Assembly (NCBI GenBank): GCA_013205335.1
Contig: JABMNB010000336.1
Coordinates: forward strand, 1-5,314
Origin: Rhodospirillales bacterium
GTDB taxonomy: Bacteria > Pseudomonadota > Alphaproteobacteria > Reyranellales > Reyranellaceae
Direction: 5' to 3'
Length of the DNA stretch: 5,314 bases
Shown here: positions 4,502 through 5,314 of the stretch, piece by piece
How positions within the stretch are numbered: the stretch's first letter is position 1
Layout: the number at the start of each line of letters is the position of its first letter
Made by a program: the position numbers and the translations under genes
Notes under the pieces: generated by a model
The model's database searches: none
The model's input: only the letters and a program-made list of their open reading frames with translations
What the model was told of the DNA's origin: nothing

Positions 4502-5314
4502 TTCGAATGACACGCTCTTGACGACGGCATAGACCGCCCGCCCGGGGGCCAGCGCCAGCCGGTCGACCGATTTGGCGGTCAGGCGGGCCATCAGGACGGC
4601 GCCGTTGCAGTCCAGGCGGATATCGGCCTGCGCGCGGGTCGTCGGGGTGATGGAGGCGATGCGCCCGGCCAGCACGTTCAGCGCGCTGATGTCCTCGGGA
4701 GGCCGCAGGCTGAGCATCACGTCGCGGGAGCGGATATAGGCGCGGACCGGGGCGCCGACAGGCGCATCGAGGCGTGGCACCTGCAGTTCCCCCGCGGCAC
4801 TTTCGAGCACCGAGAGGTGGAACGTCTCGTCGTGGCGGACAATCTTCGCGTCGAGCACCGCGCCGCTATCCGTGGCGTCGGCCAGCGGCAGGATGTCCTG
4901 CACCGGCCCGACGGCGGTCACCGTGCCCTCGGTCATGATCACCACCGTCGTGGCGAGCCGGGCGACCTCGGCGGCCGAGTGGCTGACATAGAGGATGGGT
5001 ACGCCGGATTCGTCGCGCAGCCGTTCGATGTAGGGCAGGATCTCGGCGCGCCGCGATTCGTCGAGCGAGGCGAGTGGCTCGTCCATCAAGACCAGCCGCG
5101 GCCTGGCGAGCAGGGCCCGACCGATGGCGACGCGCTGCTTCTCGCCCCCCGACAGGGAATCGGGATTGCGCTTGAGCAGATGGCCAATGCCCAGGAGGTC
5201 GACCATCCCGCCGAGATCGGCCGCCGCGCCGCCGCCGTCTCGCGCGAACCAGCGTCCGTAGAGCAGGTTCCGCCGCACGCTGAGGTGCGGGAAGAGGCGG
5301 CTGTCCTGGAAGAC
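4493..5314 (-). CDS. modC: Molybdate ABC transporter ATP-binding protein ModC, 5' partial
   Basis: The last 273 residues of ModC, the cytoplasmic ATPase that drives molybdate import with periplasmic ModA and membrane ModB. The frame stays open to the right edge and begins VFQDSRLFPHLSVRRNLLYG, whose F-Q-D-x-R-L-F-P-H Q-loop is characteristic of ModC. Next come the signature LSGGEKQRVAIGRALL (about visible residues 54-69), Walker B LVLMDEPLASLD (74-85) and the switch histidine in L-Y-V-S-H-S (112). Residues of about 210-272 form the C-terminal TOBE/Mop domain that binds oxyanion in this family, starting N-V-L-A-G-R-I-A-S-I and ending V-Y-A-V-V-K-S-V-S-F. Walker A and the start codon lie off the right edge; the GTG at 5278 is an internal codon. 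In most genomes modA and modB precede modC, so they are expected just outside. It is followed after 55 nt by the glutamate synthase-like gene. Confidence 0.94.
   Translation of the reverse strand, partial: VFQDSRLFPHLSVRRNLLYGRWFARDGGGAAADLGGMVDLLGIGHLLKRNPDSLSGGEKQRVAIGRALLARPRLVLMDEPLASLDESRRAEILPYIERLRDESGVPILYVSHSAAEVARLATTVVIMTEGTVTAVGPVQDILPLADATDSGAVLDAKIVRHDETFHLSVLESAAGELQVPRLDAPVGAPVRAYIRSRDVMLSLRPPEDISALNVLAGRIASITPTTRAQADIRLDCNGAVLMARLTAKSVDRLALAPGRAVYAVVKSVSFERS

Noticed and set aside
4438..4530. A longer glutamate synthase-like protein starting at ATG 4530, overlapping modC by 38 bp
   Set aside because: The extra 31 residues have no family resemblance and no suitable ribosome binding site; the ATG at 4437 has GAGG at 7 nt and directly precedes the membrane helices.

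Overview
This looks like ordinary chromosomal DNA from a GC-rich alphaproteobacterium. The GC content is high (roughly 60-65% by eye), the codons are strongly G/C-ending, and long spurious open frames occur on all strands. The protein families (SRPBCC/YceI/VOC trio, 'GSFSKSIAPALRVGY'-type aminotransferase, two-helix membrane-anchored glutamate synthase-like protein, ModC) are typical of Rhodospirillales/Hyphomicrobiales-type genomes. The genus cannot be set from this window. No tRNA, rRNA, CRISPR array, insertion sequence, integrase or phage gene was seen.

Layout: the left third (1-1475) is a rightward operon of three closely spaced small genes. These are a START-like SRPBCC protein (N-terminus off the left edge), a secreted YceI lipocalin-like protein, and a PhnB-type VOC/glyoxalase-fold protein. 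Gaps are 25 and 14 nt, and each downstream gene has its own Shine-Dalgarno sequence. A short convergent junction (1476-1515) holds a perfect 9-bp GC-rich hairpin that probably ends transcription from both sides. The remainder (1516-5314) is leftward. In transcription order it is modC (molybdate ABC transporter ATPase, N-terminus off the right edge), an FMN/3Fe-4S glutamate synthase-domain protein with two N-terminal membrane helices, and a PLP-dependent fold-type I aminotransferase.

How the genes may work together: ModC powers molybdate import with ModA/ModB, which should lie beyond the right edge. The glutamate synthase-like protein keeps the FMN-domain motifs and the three cluster cysteines of GltB but has no glutamine amidotransferase domain. 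The next gene is an aminotransferase of the kind that commonly uses glutamate/2-oxoglutarate, so a shared role in amino-group metabolism is possible but not shown. The rightward trio are all small-ligand-binding folds, with no visible link to the leftward genes.

The most unusual signals are in the two leftward intergenic gaps. An 11-bp inverted repeat just before the aminotransferase gene takes in part of its Shine-Dalgarno sequence, so it could mask the ribosome binding site. It also contains two abutting TTGS-N4-CCAA boxes. Between modC and the glutamate synthase-like gene lie a perfect 14-bp palindrome over the modC stop codon, a -10-like hexamer and a 7-bp hairpin. I saw no clear sign of a wholly new system. 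The membrane-anchored glutamate synthase-like protein is the least understood gene here.
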